Source of the DNA: Aureicoccus marinus
Lineage (GTDB): Bacteria > Bacteroidota > Bacteroidia > Flavobacteriales > Flavobacteriaceae
Assembly (NCBI RefSeq): GCF_002954325.1
Contig: NZ_MQVX01000001.1
Coordinates: forward strand, 2,223,383 to 2,287,382
Length of the DNA stretch: 64,000 bases
Direction of reading: 5' to 3'
Shown in pieces: positions 7,888 through 18,093 of the stretch. Position 1 is the stretch's first letter; each line of letters begins with the position of its first letter. The position numbers and the translations under genes were made by a program. The notes below the pieces were generated by a model that did not search any database, was not told the origin of the DNA, and worked only from the letters and a program-made list of their open reading frames with translations.

Positions 7888-9661
7888 AATAGATCAATTT
7901 TCGCCTGTAGGCAGTCAACATTTTTGATTTGGAAATAAAGCCGTCGTACTTATCGTCTTTGATCACGGGTAAATTCCAGGCACCGCTGTCTTGAAACTTC
8001 TTCATCACCGCCCTCATATCGTCGGTTTCATAAAAAATATACTCCGGAGGAGCATGCATCATGTTCTTGACATGCCTCTTGTCGTAGAGTTCTGTCTGAA
8101 ACATCATCTCTCGGATATCGTCCAAAAGCACCACCCCCACCATTTTTTGTTCGTCGTCCAAAACCGGAAAGAGGTTTCGATTGGATTTTGCCACAGAAGA
8201 ATGAAGCATTTCGCCCAAAGTCATCTCGGGATGCAGGGCTCTGAAGTTGCGTTCAATCACCTCGTCCATTTTCATGAGGGTCAACACATTCTGGTCTTTA
8301 TCATGGGTCAATAAGGCTCCTTGCGCCTTGAGTTCCTTGGTGTAAATCGTATAATCCAGGGTTCCCCGGGTAATGAGGTAAGAAATGGAGGCCGTGATCA
8401 TCAAGGGCACAAACAACTCATAGCCCCCAGTTAACTCTGCGATCAGGAAGATAGAGGTCAAGGGAGCGTGAATAACTCCAGAGATTAATCCTGCCATCCC
8501 AATCAAAGTAAAGTGGCTGCTGTAGACTTCTCGGCCAAAGCCCAAGACCGAAAGAATCTGCGCCACTGTATTCCCCAAAGCACTCCCAACCACCAAGGTG
8601 GGAATAATGATTCCCCCAGAACCGCCCGCAGCTAGGGTAGTTGTCATAGCAATGGCCTTAAAAAAGATGATGCCCACCAAAAGAGCAATCACTACCCAAG
8701 CGTTATCGGTATAGGCATCAAATGGGGTCTTGCCTAAAGCCGCCAAAGCGTCCCCAGCCAATAGGTTATTGATCAGCCCGAAACCTTCTCCGTATAAAGG
8801 AGGTATGGTATAGAGTAAGAGTCCGATCGCCAGCCCTCCGATCAGTAATCGGTAGAGTGGATTCTTCAACCTCGCAAACAACCCCTGTATGGCAAAGTAC
8901 ATCTTGGTGAAATAGATGGAGCCAAAACCCGTCGCAAGGCCCAGAAAGATGTAATACAAGGTGTCTTTGAGCTCAAAACCTCCTTGCAACTGAAAATCAA
9001 AGAGCAATTCGTTCCCTAAAAAGAAATAGCGCGTCAATACCCCGGAGACCGAAGCCAAAAGCAGAGGCATGAGTGACAACATGGTCAAATCCAGACTGAA
9101 GACTTCCAAAGCGAAGATCACTGCTGCGATGGGAGACTGAAAAATAGAACTAATAGCACCCGCTGTAGCGCAGGCGATCAGGAGCGAGCGCTTTTTGACA
9201 TCGAGGTGCAAGAGACGACTCACCTGTGAACTCAATGCCGAGCCCGAGGCAATAGCAGAACCCAGTAATCCTACCGATCCCCCAAAACCAACGGTGACCG
9301 GAACGGTTAACAAAGGGGTGTAGCAATGCTTTAAAGACAACTTGGACCCCTTCTTTGACAACACAAACAAAATAGACGACACCGCCTGGCTTAGTTGCTC
9401 CATATGTACAAACTTTACATAGAGGTGTACGAGAATCAAGCCGATAAGGGGCAAGCCGAGATAAATCCAATTCTGGGTACCTTCAATAGCCGGACGCAAG
9501 GCCTCCTGAATAAGGAAGGTGAGGTTCTTGAGGGTGACCGCAATAAAGCCCGAAAGAAAACCTACCAAGACGCTCAATAAGAACACAAAGCCCTTGTCCG
9601 ATACATTTTTGTATCGCCAGCGGATAAACCGCGAGAGCCTGTTGTGGGAGGAACCGGGCAT
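7877..9661 (-). CDS. ClC family chloride channel/transporter with C-terminal CBS pair
   Basis: A voltage-gated chloride channel family membrane protein of 594 residues: about 440 residues of multi-spanning core, then two CBS domains (around MKMDEVIERNF and VKNMMHAPPEYIFYETDD) that usually bind adenine nucleotides. AGGSGGIIIPTLVVGSALG is the later pore motif. The motif that normally contains the gating glutamate (family form GSVGxExP) reads GSVGLLGSAIASG: the glutamate is leucine and the proline is serine. In known ClC proteins that glutamate governs proton coupling and gating, so this member may be an uncoupled channel or inactive. Its start abuts the end of aspS (one shared base). Confidence 0.85.
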   Translation of the reverse strand: MPGSSHNRLSRFIRWRYKNVSDKGFVFLLSVLVGFLSGFIAVTLKNLTFLIQEALRPAIEGTQNWIYLGLPLIGLILVHLYVKFVHMEQLSQAVSSILFVLSKKGSKLSLKHCYTPLLTVPVTVGFGGSVGLLGSAIASGSALSSQVSRLLHLDVKKRSLLIACATAGAISSIFQSPIAAVIFALEVFSLDLTMLSLMPLLLASVSGVLTRYFFLGNELLFDFQLQGGFELKDTLYYIFLGLATGFGSIYFTKMYFAIQGLFARLKNPLYRLLIGGLAIGLLLYTIPPLYGEGFGLINNLLAGDALAALGKTPFDAYTDNAWVVIALLVGIIFFKAIAMTTTLAAGGSGGIIIPTLVVGSALGNTVAQILSVLGFGREVYSSHFTLIGMAGLISGVIHAPLTSIFLIAELTGGYELFVPLMITASISYLITRGTLDYTIYTKELKAQGALLTHDKDQNVLTLMKMDEVIERNFRALHPEMTLGEMLHSSVAKSNRNLFPVLDDEQKMVGVVLLDDIREMMFQTELYDKRHVKNMMHAPPEYIFYETDDMRAVMKKFQDSGAWNLPVIKDDKYDGFISKSKMLTAYRRKLIYYAR

Positions 9662-11421
9662 TAGTCCACCTCCTGGGGATTTAGTTTGAGATTCAATTCA
9701 TCCAATTGGGCGTTATCCAAAGGTGCAGGGGCATCGATCATCACATCGCGGCCGCTGTTGTTTTTCGGGAAAGCGATGTAATCGCGTATGATTTCCTGAC
9801 CACCCAAAATAGCGACTAATCGGTCCAAACCAAAGGCGATTCCTCCGTGAGGAGGCGCGCCGTAACGGAAAGCGTCCATCAAGAATCCGAATTGAGCTTC
9901 GGCTTCCTCCTTCGAAAAGCCCAAGTGTTTGAACATGGTCGACTGAATTCCCTGATCGTGAATACGGATGGACCCACCTCCAATTTCATTTCCATTCAAC
10001 ACCAAATCGTAGGCATTGGCCCGTACGGCCCCTGGATCCGTTTCCAGGAGTTCCATCTGACCGGGTTTTGGCGAGGTAAAGGGGTGGTGCATGGCGTGGT
10101 AGCTTTCGCTTTCTTCATCCCATTCCAAAAGCGGAAAGTCAATCACCCACAAGGGAGCGAATTCATCCGCTTTTCGCAGGCCTAACTCCTCGGCAACCGC
10201 CATTCGCAAGGCACTTAACTGCCCACGAACCGGCATGGCATCCCCGGAAAGAATCAAGATCAAATCACCTGCCTTCGCTCCAATCGCCTCTGCCCACTGG
10301 GCCAGGTCTTCCGGAGTATAAAATTTATCTACACTGGATTTATAGGTTCCATCTTCGTTGCACTTGACGTAGACCATTCCCTTGGCCCCGATCTGGGGGC
10401 GTTTTACCCAGTTAATCCAGGCATCAATCTGTTTACGGGTGTACTGTGCTCCTCCCGGAACGGCGATTCCAACCACCAATTCGGCTTCATTAAAGACCTT
10501 GAAGTCTTTGTGCTGGGTCACTGCATTCAATTCTCCAAATTCCATCCCAAAACGAATATCCGGTTTATCGTTACCATAGCGTTTTATCGCCTCATCATAG
10601 GTCATGCGGGGGAAGGCTTCCACCTCCACTCCACGAATAGTCCTGAGCAAGTGACGAGTCAATCCTTCAAAAGTCTGCAGGATGTCTTCCTGTTCCACAA
10701 AAGACATTTCGCAATCAATCTGGGTAAACTCCGGTTGGCGGTCTGCGCGTAAATCCTCGTCCCGGAAGCACTTCACGATTTGGAAGTATTTGTCCAGGCC
10801 ACCCACCATCAGCAGTTGCTTGAAGGTTTGGGGGGATTGAGGCAGGGCGTAAAACTGCCCTGCATTCATTCGACTGGGCACCACAAAATCACGAGCTCCC
10901 TCCGGTGTAGACTTGATTAAATAGGGGGTTTCTACCTCTACAAAGTCTTCTGCTGAAAGGTAATTGCGAACTTCCATGGCCACTTTGTGGCGAAAGAGTA
11001 GCTTTTCTTTGACTGGGTTACGGCGAATATCTAAATAGCGGTACTTCATGCGAAGCTCATCTCCACCATCCGTTACGTCTTCGATGGTAAAGGGAGGGAG
11101 TTCTGCAGGATTCAGCACCTTCAACTCGCGCACCAAAACCTCCACTTCCCCGGTTGGAATATTCGGGTTTTTTGAAGCGCGCTCGATCACCTCTCCATGC
11201 ACCTGAATCACGGTCTCACGGCCCAACTGTTTGGCCTGTTCTAAAACTTCTGCCGGGCTGCGATCCTGATCAAAAACCAATTGGGTAATTCCATAGCGAT
11301 CCCGTAAATCGATCCAAACGACAAATCCCTTGTCTCTGACCTTGTGAACCCAACCGCTCAATTGTACTTCCTGACCTTGATGAGAAGCCCGTACTTCTCC
11401 GCAATTATGGGTGCGATACAT
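9661..11421 (-). CDS. aspS: aspartate-tRNA ligase
   Basis: Charges tRNA-Asp. The product from ATG 11421 has 586 residues beginning [10 protein letters not shown], as bacterial AspRS does: an OB-fold anticodon domain ([20 protein letters not shown]), then the class II core with motif 2 in [18 protein letters not shown], the bacterial GAD insertion, and motif 3 in [14 protein letters not shown]. An upstream start at 11463 would add 14 residues but lies inside the predicted promoter, so the shorter start is chosen. The 3' end touches the ClC gene. Whether it also charges tRNA-Asn cannot be judged here. Confidence 0.95.
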   Translation of the reverse strand: MYRTHNCGEVRASHQGQEVQLSGWVHKVRDKGFVVWIDLRDRYGITQLVFDQDRSPAEVLEQAKQLGRETVIQVHGEVIERASKNPNIPTGEVEVLVRELKVLNPAELPPFTIEDVTDGGDELRMKYRYLDIRRNPVKEKLLFRHKVAMEVRNYLSAEDFVEVETPYLIKSTPEGARDFVVPSRMNAGQFYALPQSPQTFKQLLMVGGLDKYFQIVKCFRDEDLRADRQPEFTQIDCEMSFVEQEDILQTFEGLTRHLLRTIRGVEVEAFPRMTYDEAIKRYGNDKPDIRFGMEFGELNAVTQHKDFKVFNEAELVVGIAVPGGAQYTRKQIDAWINWVKRPQIGAKGMVYVKCNEDGTYKSSVDKFYTPEDLAQWAEAIGAKAGDLILILSGDAMPVRGQLSALRMAVAEELGLRKADEFAPLWVIDFPLLEWDEESESYHAMHHPFTSPKPGQMELLETDPGAVRANAYDLVLNGNEIGGGSIRIHDQGIQSTMFKHLGFSKEEAEAQFGFLMDAFRYGAPPHGGIAFGLDRLVAILGGQEIIRDYIAFPKNNSGRDVMIDAPAPLDNAQLDELNLKLNPQEVD

Positions 11422-11439
11422 GTGCAAAAAATTAAAGCA

Positions 11440-11471
11440 CAAAGGTAGTAAGTAGAAGGTCAAGGGGTCAA
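11440..11471 (-). promoter_or_regulatory. promoter of aspS
   Basis: On the minus strand: TTG (11471-11469), 21 bases, then TACCTTTG (11447-11440), an exact match to the flavobacterial TTG-N19..23-TAnnTTTG form. Transcription would begin about 15 bases ahead of ATG 11421, which supports that start over 11463. Confidence 0.65.
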
Positions 11472-11558
11472 ACCAGAGTGCATCTTGTCGAAAACTTAAA
11501 AGTTAAATTACTGATTACATGGGTTTTAATTTTCTATTGTAAATTTAATGTTACGTGA

Positions 11559-11592
11559 TTGTAAACTATTTGCATATTAATTGTTACCTTTG
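11559..11592 (+). promoter_or_regulatory. promoter of the MORN-like protein gene
   Basis: TTG at 11559-11561, 23 bases, then TACCTTTG at 11585-11592, matching the Bacteroidota housekeeping consensus. The predicted transcript starts about 25 bases before ATG 11623, so the longer TTG-initiated reading from 11581 is unlikely. Confidence 0.6.
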
Positions 11593-11622
11593 AATCAACT
11601 TGACGTTAAAATACCCGAAATA

Positions 11623-11970
11623 ATGAAAAAGATCATCCTCATAGCATTCCTCAGCCTGGGCCTAGTGGCTTACGGACAAGAGGCAGAAAGTAAATTAGAA
11701 AAAGTCGGGAAACTCGTAGAAAAAACAGTTTACCACGAAAACGGCCAAGTGGCCCAAACCGGGTATTTGCTCAATGGTAAACCACACGGTCAGTGGCTAC
11801 AATACGATGATACCGGTAAGAAGATCGCTGTTGGGCGATATGATGAAGGGGTCAAACAAGGACGTTGGATGTTTTGGTCTGAAGGAACCCTTACGGAGGT
11901 CGAATTCGAAAAAAACATCATAAAAAATGTTAAAAAATGGAATAAATCAGAACTTGTTTACGTTGAGTAA
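11623..11970 (+). CDS. secreted MORN-repeat (YwqK-like) protein
   Basis: A 115-residue protein with a signal peptide (MKKIILIAFLSLGLVAYGQ). The rest consists of MORN-type motifs: YHENGQVAQTGYLLNGKPHG, then YDDTGKKIAVGRYDEGVKQG and WSEGTLTEVEF. Such repeats form a beta-strand ladder and are found in the YwqK family and in many secreted Bacteroidota proteins; the partner is unknown. The start at 11623 is chosen because it begins the signal peptide and follows a good promoter. It ends 20 bases before a strong terminator shared with the convergent efflux operon. Confidence 0.8.
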   Translation: MKKIILIAFLSLGLVAYGQEAESKLEKVGKLVEKTVYHENGQVAQTGYLLNGKPHGQWLQYDDTGKKIAVGRYDEGVKQGRWMFWSEGTLTEVEFEKNIIKNVKKWNKSELVYVE

Positions 11971-11990
11971 ATGAGTGAGTGTTTAATACG

Positions 11991-12032
11991 AAAAGCCCCT
12001 GCTTCCATCAATGGAAATCCAGGGGCTTTTTG
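11991..12032. terminator. bidirectional intrinsic terminator
   Basis: AAAAGCCCCTG pairs with CAGGGGCTTTTT. A second small hairpin (TTCCAT/ATGGAA, 12003-12016) sits within the loop. A runs before and T runs after let it end both the MORN-like gene and the RND efflux operon. Confidence 0.85.
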
Positions 12033-12059
12033 TTATACCTAAAAGTCTCAATTCAGGGC

Positions 12060-15000
12060 CTAGGCCACCAGACCCAACTCTTCACGCTCTGCTTTCTGTT
12101 GATTTCTTCCTCCTCGTATTCTAATCTTCAATCGGTACACGATATTGAAAAGAACCGGAACAATGATCAGGGTCAAAAAGGTCGCCACGATTAATCCAAA
12201 GATGACCGTCCAAGCCAAGGGCCAGAAGATTACGTTATCTCCCCCCATATAAATCTGAGCATCGAAATCCGAAAACAAGGTCATAAAGTTGATGTTCAAA
12301 CCAATCGCCAAGGGAATCAAGCCCAATACTGTGGTGATCGCTGTTAGGATTACCGGACGCAAACGGGCCTTTCCTCCTCTTACGATCACTTCGGTCACCT
12401 CTTCACGGGTCAGTAATACCTCATCCGGCAAACCGAGTTCCAGCTTCTTCCGGTCAATCAGAATCTGCGTGTAATCCAAGAGCACTACCCCATTGTTCAC
12501 CACAATTCCTGCTAGCGAGATAATCCCCATCATGGTCATCATGATCACGAATGGCCATCCGGTCGCCATCAGACCTCCAAATACGCCGATAAAACTGAGG
12601 AAGATCGCCAACATAATGATGGTTGGCTTCGAGATGCTTCCAAACTGGAAAACCAGAATCAACATAATCAATCCGAGACCGGTGAAGAAGGCTCCAACCA
12701 GAAATTCCATCTGCTTATTCTGCTCTTCGATCTGACCGGTATAATCAATTTTTACAGCATCAGGCAATCCGACAAACTCTTCCATTTCTAGTTTGATCTT
12801 CTCGACAATAGCCCCTGCATCAGTAAATCCTGGCTTTAAAGCCGAGTAAACCGTCACGACCCGCTTACCGTCTTTGTGCTTGATCGCACTAAAGGAAGAG
12901 GTGTTGCGCTGTGAAGCCACAGCCGATACCGGTATCTCTTTGATTTGTCCATTCGAAGGATCACGGAAGATGATTCGTTGATCAAAAAGGGCACTAGTGT
13001 TGTAGCGCAGATCCTTCTCAAAACGAACATTAATGTTGTAATCCTCTCCGTCTTTCTTGTAAATCCCCGCTTTATCACCGAATAAGGAACGTCTGAGCTG
13101 TTGTCCAACCTGTCCAACAGCCACGCCCAATTCTCCTGCTTTTTGGCGATCAACGATCACCTGCATGCCTGGCTTGCCCTTGTTTACATCGATCTTGAGT
13201 TCTTCAATACCGGCGATATTCTTGGTATTGATGAATTCACGCATGCGCTCTGCTACGGCAATAAGGGTATCGTAATTCTGACCTTCTATCTCGACGTTAA
13301 TCGGGTATCCAGCTGGAGGTCCAACGTAGTCTTTCTCAACGGAAATCGCCACTCCTGGGTATCTATCCTTAACACTTTCCTGAATTTCTCCTCGCAGAGC
13401 CTCAGAATCCGAACCCTCTCTAAACTTAAACTCACGCATGGAAATGGTGATCTTTCCACGGTGAGGCATTTCTGCGGCTGAACCACCTTCTGTAAAGGGG
13501 TTCTCTGCACCTTTACCGACCTGAGAAATACTGGATTCCACCAGGATGTTTTCTTCTTTTCCTTCGTATTTATCACCATTGATAATGCTGTACACCTGCT
13601 CTTCAATGGCCAGGGTAATCTCGTTCGTCTTTTCGATATCTGTTCCCTGAGGGTATTCGATGTAGACATAGATTTCTTTGGGGGTGTTGTCCGGAAAGAA
13701 CTCCACCTTGGTACGCCCTGATCGCAGAGAGGACCCAAAGGCCATAAAGGCCGCAATCAACATCAAAACCGTCACTCCAAAGTAAGCGTACACATTTTTA
13801 CCGCGCAGCGCCACCTGAAGGACTCCTTCGTAGAAGTTCTCGAAACGGGTAAGCACCTTGGTCTGAAACCAAATGGCCAGGCCACGCAATACAAAACGAT
13901 AGATCCAGAACATGGCCGCTATCACGATCATCAGCGTACCCAGTCCACGTACCGAACCTCCAAAAATCAGAATGAAAGCTCCGATCGGAACAAAGACAGC
14001 ACTCAGGCTTATTAGAGCCTTCATACTCATCGCCTCTTCGCCCACCACCATGAATTTAGAAACCAACATGGAGTTCATGAAGATGGCCACGAACAAGGAC
14101 GAACCGAGGACGACCGAAAGGGTAATCGGGAAGTAAATCATAAACTGCCCCATGATTCCCGGCCAAAGACCTAGAGGAACAAAGGCCGCTACGGTCGTCA
14201 GGGTCGAAATGATAATGGGAAAAGCAATTTCCCCGATCCCTTTTTTGGCCGCTTCAGCACGAGACATTCCTTCCTGCTCCATCAGACGGTAGACGTTTTC
14301 GACGACCACTACCCCGTTATCCACCAGCATCCCCAGACCCATAATCAGTCCAAAAAGAATCATGGTGTTCATCGTATATCCCAGCGCCGATAAAATCATG
14401 AAAGACATGAACATCGACATGGGGATGGCAAACCCTACGAAAAGGGCGTTTCTAAACCCGAGGAAGAACATCAAAACCGTGACCACCAGGATGATCCCAA
14501 AGATGATGTTGTTCACCAAATCTTCTACCTGATTCAGGGTAATGGAACTCGAATCGTTGGCAATAGTGACTTGCAGATCCGGCGGAAAAAACTCTGCTTG
14601 TGCGTCTGCAACCATTTCACGAATCTGCTCTGCTGCTTTTACCGCATTCGCACCGGAACGCTTCTTGACGTCCAACATGACCACGCTGGCCCCCATTTCA
14701 CGGGCATAGGTCGTGCGGTCTTCCTCCTTGAAGGTAACCTCTGCGATATCCCCTAAATAAACGGCTCCATTCTCGGATTTCACTACAAAGCCGGTAAGCT
14801 CCTCAGGCTTCTCGATTTCACCCAGAATACTCACCGTACGACGTTGACCCGCCGTGATCAAGTTCCCGGCAGACATCGTCATATTTCCATTACCGATGGC
14901 TCCTAAGACATCCTCAAAGCTGACTTTAGCCGCCATCATTTTGTAGATATCCACTGCGACTTCTACCTCTTTTTCCTGAGCTCCTCGGATATCGACCTCC

Positions 15001-15563
15001 TTAATTTCTTTGAGGTCTTCGATTTGATCTTCCAGGTGTTCGGCGTATAACTTGAGCTTATCAACCGGATAATCCCCGGTGAGGTTAACGTTCATGATGG
15101 GGAAAGACTCCGCCAGGTTCAAATCAAATACATTGGGGTCGACCTTGGCATTGTTGAAAATGGGCCAGTCTTCTGTCGACTTTTCGGCATCCACTTCATC
15201 TTTCACCTTCTGCTTGGCCGATTCCACGGTAATATTCTCATCAAACTCGACCACGATCATTCCGTAATCCTCCTGAGAAGTAGAGGTCACCTCAACGACA
15301 TTACTCACGTTCTTCAGGCGGTCTTCCAAAGGGTCTACGATCAACCGTTCGATGTCTTCCGCCGTGTTCCCCGGATACAGGGTACTGACATAAATCTTGG
15401 TTTCATTCACCTCTGGAAATTCCTCCCTTGGCATCGTGAAATAAGAAGAGACTCCGATGAAAAGGAACAAGCCGATCATCACCCAGATCACTGACGGATT
15501 GTCAATGGCCCAAGACGATAGTCTGAATTCCTTGTTGGCGTTTTTTTCTGCTTTATTACTCAT
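12060..15563 (-). CDS. RND efflux pump permease subunit
   Basis: Inner-membrane proton-driven exporter of 1167 residues, the trimeric core of a tripartite pump. It has the RND layout: TM1 near residue 30, a periplasmic porter domain, TM2-6, a second large periplasmic loop and TM8-12. FPEVNETKIYVSTLYPGNTAEDIE is the usual start of the porter domain. TM4 has LVDNGVVVVENV, retaining one of the two classical aspartates (the second is Asn). TM10 has GIVVNNGVVLLDYTQ with Asn where AcrB has Lys; this is common in the broader HAE/HME groups. The gene overlaps the adaptor gene by 8 bases. Substrate unknown. Confidence 0.92.
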   Translation of the reverse strand: MSNKAEKNANKEFRLSSWAIDNPSVIWVMIGLFLFIGVSSYFTMPREEFPEVNETKIYVSTLYPGNTAEDIERLIVDPLEDRLKNVSNVVEVTSTSQEDYGMIVVEFDENITVESAKQKVKDEVDAEKSTEDWPIFNNAKVDPNVFDLNLAESFPIMNVNLTGDYPVDKLKLYAEHLEDQIEDLKEIKEVDIRGAQEKEVEVAVDIYKMMAAKVSFEDVLGAIGNGNMTMSAGNLITAGQRRTVSILGEIEKPEELTGFVVKSENGAVYLGDIAEVTFKEEDRTTYAREMGASVVMLDVKKRSGANAVKAAEQIREMVADAQAEFFPPDLQVTIANDSSSITLNQVEDLVNNIIFGIILVVTVLMFFLGFRNALFVGFAIPMSMFMSFMILSALGYTMNTMILFGLIMGLGMLVDNGVVVVENVYRLMEQEGMSRAEAAKKGIGEIAFPIIISTLTTVAAFVPLGLWPGIMGQFMIYFPITLSVVLGSSLFVAIFMNSMLVSKFMVVGEEAMSMKALISLSAVFVPIGAFILIFGGSVRGLGTLMIVIAAMFWIYRFVLRGLAIWFQTKVLTRFENFYEGVLQVALRGKNVYAYFGVTVLMLIAAFMAFGSSLRSGRTKVEFFPDNTPKEIYVYIEYPQGTDIEKTNEITLAIEEQVYSIINGDKYEGKEENILVESSISQVGKGAENPFTEGGSAAEMPHRGKITISMREFKFREGSDSEALRGEIQESVKDRYPGVAISVEKDYVGPPAGYPINVEIEGQNYDTLIAVAERMREFINTKNIAGIEELKIDVNKGKPGMQVIVDRQKAGELGVAVGQVGQQLRRSLFGDKAGIYKKDGEDYNINVRFEKDLRYNTSALFDQRIIFRDPSNGQIKEIPVSAVASQRNTSSFSAIKHKDGKRVVTVYSALKPGFTDAGAIVEKIKLEMEEFVGLPDAVKIDYTGQIEEQNKQMEFLVGAFFTGLGLIMLILVFQFGSISKPTIIMLAIFLSFIGVFGGLMATGWPFVIMMTMMGIISLAGIVVNNGVVLLDYTQILIDRKKLELGLPDEVLLTREEVTEVIVRGGKARLRPVILTAITTVLGLIPLAIGLNINFMTLFSDFDAQIYMGGDNVIFWPLAWTVIFGLIVATFLTLIIVPVLFNIVYRLKIRIRGGRNQQKAEREELGLVA

Positions 15564-16737
15564 TGCTGGTCAATTCAGAGGTGAGAACTTTTACTTCCTG
15601 CTTGTCACGTACGCTTCGGGCTCCTTCAATGATGATTTCTGTTCCCTGAGCAATGCCGTCCAAGACTTCGATATAGTCTCCTTGGGTAAGGCCAGTTTTG
15701 ATCACCGCTTTAGTCACCGTTGGGTTCTTGTCACCTTCCTGCGGCTGAACCACATAGATATACTGCTCCCCCGCTGCATTCTCTGAGACTACACTTTGAG
15801 GGATCAAAAGGGCTTCGCCGTTGGTGTAATCGTTGATTCTTACCTTAGCAACCATGTTCGGCTTCACTTTTCCGCCGAGAGCTGGAACAGGTATTTCTGC
15901 GCGGAAAGAACGGTTCCCAGGCTTGATGAAGTTACCTGTTTGACGGACTTTGGTCTTTACGGTTTCATCCAAAATAGGGAAGTAAACTTCGACCGTTTTC
16001 CCAGCGGTTACATTAGGCAAATGCGCTTCTGGCACATCCACCTCGATAAACATATCCGATAAGTTTACCACGCGGAAGACTTCGGCTCCAGGTCCAGGCG
16101 AAACAACGGTTCCCTGATCTTTGAATACATCGTCTACAACTCCGCTAAATGGAGCGACCAATCGGAATTTCCCCAGGGTGCTTTCCATCTGCGCTACTGC
16201 ATTTTTTTGGGCTTCGTAGTTCGTTTTCGCCTGCAGAAATTGAATTTCGGAACCGATGTTTTGGTCCCATAGACGCTTTTGACGTTCGTAAGTTGTTTTG
16301 GCCAACTCCGCCTGGGCTTTCATTTGCGCCAAGGAACTGGATGTACCCCCGTCGTCGATTAATCCGAGGAGTTGTCCTTTTTTCACGCGCTGTCCTTCTC
16401 TGACATAGACTTTCACCAAGGTACCGGCCATCTCTGGGTAAACCAACACATTTTGTTTTGTGCTTACCCCTCCTTGTAAATCCAGGTAATGATTGAACAA
16501 CTGTGGTTCTACCGCCATGCTGGTAACTAAAGGAAGATTTCCTCCTCCGTCAATTGCGGCGATAGCCGAGTCCAATTGGACCAGCTGAGCCTCTAATGCT
16601 TTCTTTTGTCCGGAGATGTCGTTGCGCATGGTGCGAATAGCATCGAGATCCTTCCCTTCGATCACTTGATCAACGCTCTGTTCCTCACCGCAGGCGAGCA
16701 ATCCGAGAAGTAAAAAGAGTGAAATGAATTTTTTCAT
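15556..16737 (-). CDS. RND efflux periplasmic adaptor (membrane fusion protein), lipoprotein
   Basis: Links the permease to the outer-membrane channel. The 393-residue product begins with a lipoprotein signal ending GLLACGEE, giving Cys at the mature N terminus. A coiled-coil segment follows (ISGQKKALEAQLVQLDSAIA), then the barrel-sandwich/lipoyl half PEMAGTLVKVYVREGQRVKKG, the second lipoyl half LVAPFSGVVDDVFKDQGTVV, a beta-barrel and a membrane-proximal domain with LLIPQSVV. Second to last gene of the operon, with an 8-base overlap to the permease gene. Confidence 0.92.
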   Translation of the reverse strand: MKKFISLFLLLGLLACGEEQSVDQVIEGKDLDAIRTMRNDISGQKKALEAQLVQLDSAIAAIDGGGNLPLVTSMAVEPQLFNHYLDLQGGVSTKQNVLVYPEMAGTLVKVYVREGQRVKKGQLLGLIDDGGTSSSLAQMKAQAELAKTTYERQKRLWDQNIGSEIQFLQAKTNYEAQKNAVAQMESTLGKFRLVAPFSGVVDDVFKDQGTVVSPGPGAEVFRVVNLSDMFIEVDVPEAHLPNVTAGKTVEVYFPILDETVKTKVRQTGNFIKPGNRSFRAEIPVPALGGKVKPNMVAKVRINDYTNGEALLIPQSVVSENAAGEQYIYVVQPQEGDKNPTVTKAVIKTGLTQGDYIEVLDGIAQGTEIIIEGARSVRDKQEVKVLTSELTSNE

Positions 16738-16758
16738 GATATGGTTTTCTGATTGTGT

Positions 16759-18093
16759 TTATTTGTTCAAGATGTTCTGTAGTTCTGTTTTGCTATTGAT
16801 TACCCGCACCATGTTTTGCAGGTACTCTTGTTGTGCAGAGTAGAGCTGGGTTTGTGCTTGACGCAGCTCAAAACTACTGGCAACTCCTTCGCTGTACTTC
16901 ACCTGATTTTGCCCTTCTATACGCTCTGCCAGTTCCAAGTTTTTCTTGGAAGTGTTGTACTCTTCGATAGCCAAAATGTAATTGCTCTTGGCTGTTTCGT
17001 GTTGCAACCAAATGAGTTGTTCGGTTTCTTTCTTCTGGGTCTTGGCCTTCTCGTAGGCAATTTTAGCCCGTTGGGTACTGGCGCTGCGACCTAGTGAACT
17101 GAAGATGGGAACACGTAAATCGATTCCCAATACGGAAGAAGCAAACCAATCTTGCTCTCGCTGCAAAAAGTTGAATTGCTCACCAAAGCCTGAAAACCCA
17201 TAGTTGACAAAGGCATTCAAGGTCGGCAAAGCCCGGCTTTTCGCCAGCTTCAACTCCAGACGACGTTGATCGTTAAGGTTTTCGACTATTTGATAATCGA
17301 TATTGTTTTCCAGGACCAGATCCGATTCCAAAAGGTTGTAGTTGATCTGGCTTTGGGTCAGTTCGTTTAGCTTATCCGTTAGGACCAATTCAGAACCGAC
17401 TTCTCTACCCAACAGTACGTTGAGCATTTGCAGGGTGATCTTTTCCAGACGCTCTGCGTTCTTCAGCTGATTCTCTACCGAAGTAAAGGTGATTTGCAAC
17501 TGGTCAACACTTTCCTGGTCCCCGAGGCCATTTTCAAAGATGCGCTTGGTCTCGTAGAGGTTCTTTTCTAAAGTTGCCAGATTCTTTCTGAAAATGAGTA
17601 CACTTTCTTGCGCTAAAAGCACATTCCCGTAGGCTTCCACCACCGATTGAAGGACTTCCTGATCTGTTTTTTTCTTGTTGTTTTCGGAGTAACGAAGAAA
17701 GGTCTGGGTCGCCTGAACACCAACGATATAAGATCCATCAAAAATCTGCTGTGTCAGGGTCGCAAAAGCCGTAACCGACTGGGGCTGACCAAAGACAACC
17801 TCAGCAAAAGTTCCGGGTTCACCCCCAAAAAATTCGGCAGGAATCTGATTGACAGGCTGCTTCAGCTGATTCTGGTAGCTGACCGCGGCACTGATCTGTG
17901 GCAGTCCGGATGCAATGACTTCCCATTTCTGCTTCTGGGCGTCGAGCAAATCCCGGTCGGCATTGAGAATACTGTAGTTGTACTTCAATGCATAGTCAAT
18001 AGCCTCTTGTAGGCTAAAAGATGTAGGCTCTTCTTGAGCATGAGCCTGAAAAAACCCAAGTACGAGGACGAGGGTAACCAAAATGGATCGCAT
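16759..18093 (-). CDS. TolC family outer-membrane efflux protein
   Basis: Outer-membrane channel of the tripartite pump, 444 residues. It has a signal peptide (VLVLGFFQAHAQEE), then two repeats of the TolC fold beginning SLQEAIDYALKYNYSILNADRDL, with long alpha-helical coils rich in Gln, Glu and Lys and the second-half motif GVASSFELRQAQTQLYSAQQ. It begins directly after the tetR stop with no gap and lies 21 bases ahead of the adaptor gene. Confidence 0.92.
   Translation of the reverse strand: MRSILVTLVLVLGFFQAHAQEEPTSFSLQEAIDYALKYNYSILNADRDLLDAQKQKWEVIASGLPQISAAVSYQNQLKQPVNQIPAEFFGGEPGTFAEVVFGQPQSVTAFATLTQQIFDGSYIVGVQATQTFLRYSENNKKKTDQEVLQSVVEAYGNVLLAQESVLIFRKNLATLEKNLYETKRIFENGLGDQESVDQLQITFTSVENQLKNAERLEKITLQMLNVLLGREVGSELVLTDKLNELTQSQINYNLLESDLVLENNIDYQIVENLNDQRRLELKLAKSRALPTLNAFVNYGFSGFGEQFNFLQREQDWFASSVLGIDLRVPIFSSLGRSASTQRAKIAYEKAKTQKKETEQLIWLQHETAKSNYILAIEEYNTSKKNLELAERIEGQNQVKYSEGVASSFELRQAQTQLYSAQQEYLQNMVRVINSKTELQNILNK

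Noticed and set aside
11422..11463. Longer N terminus for aspS
   Set aside because: The extra 14 residues are encoded by promoter sequence and the shorter start gives the standard AspRS beginning.
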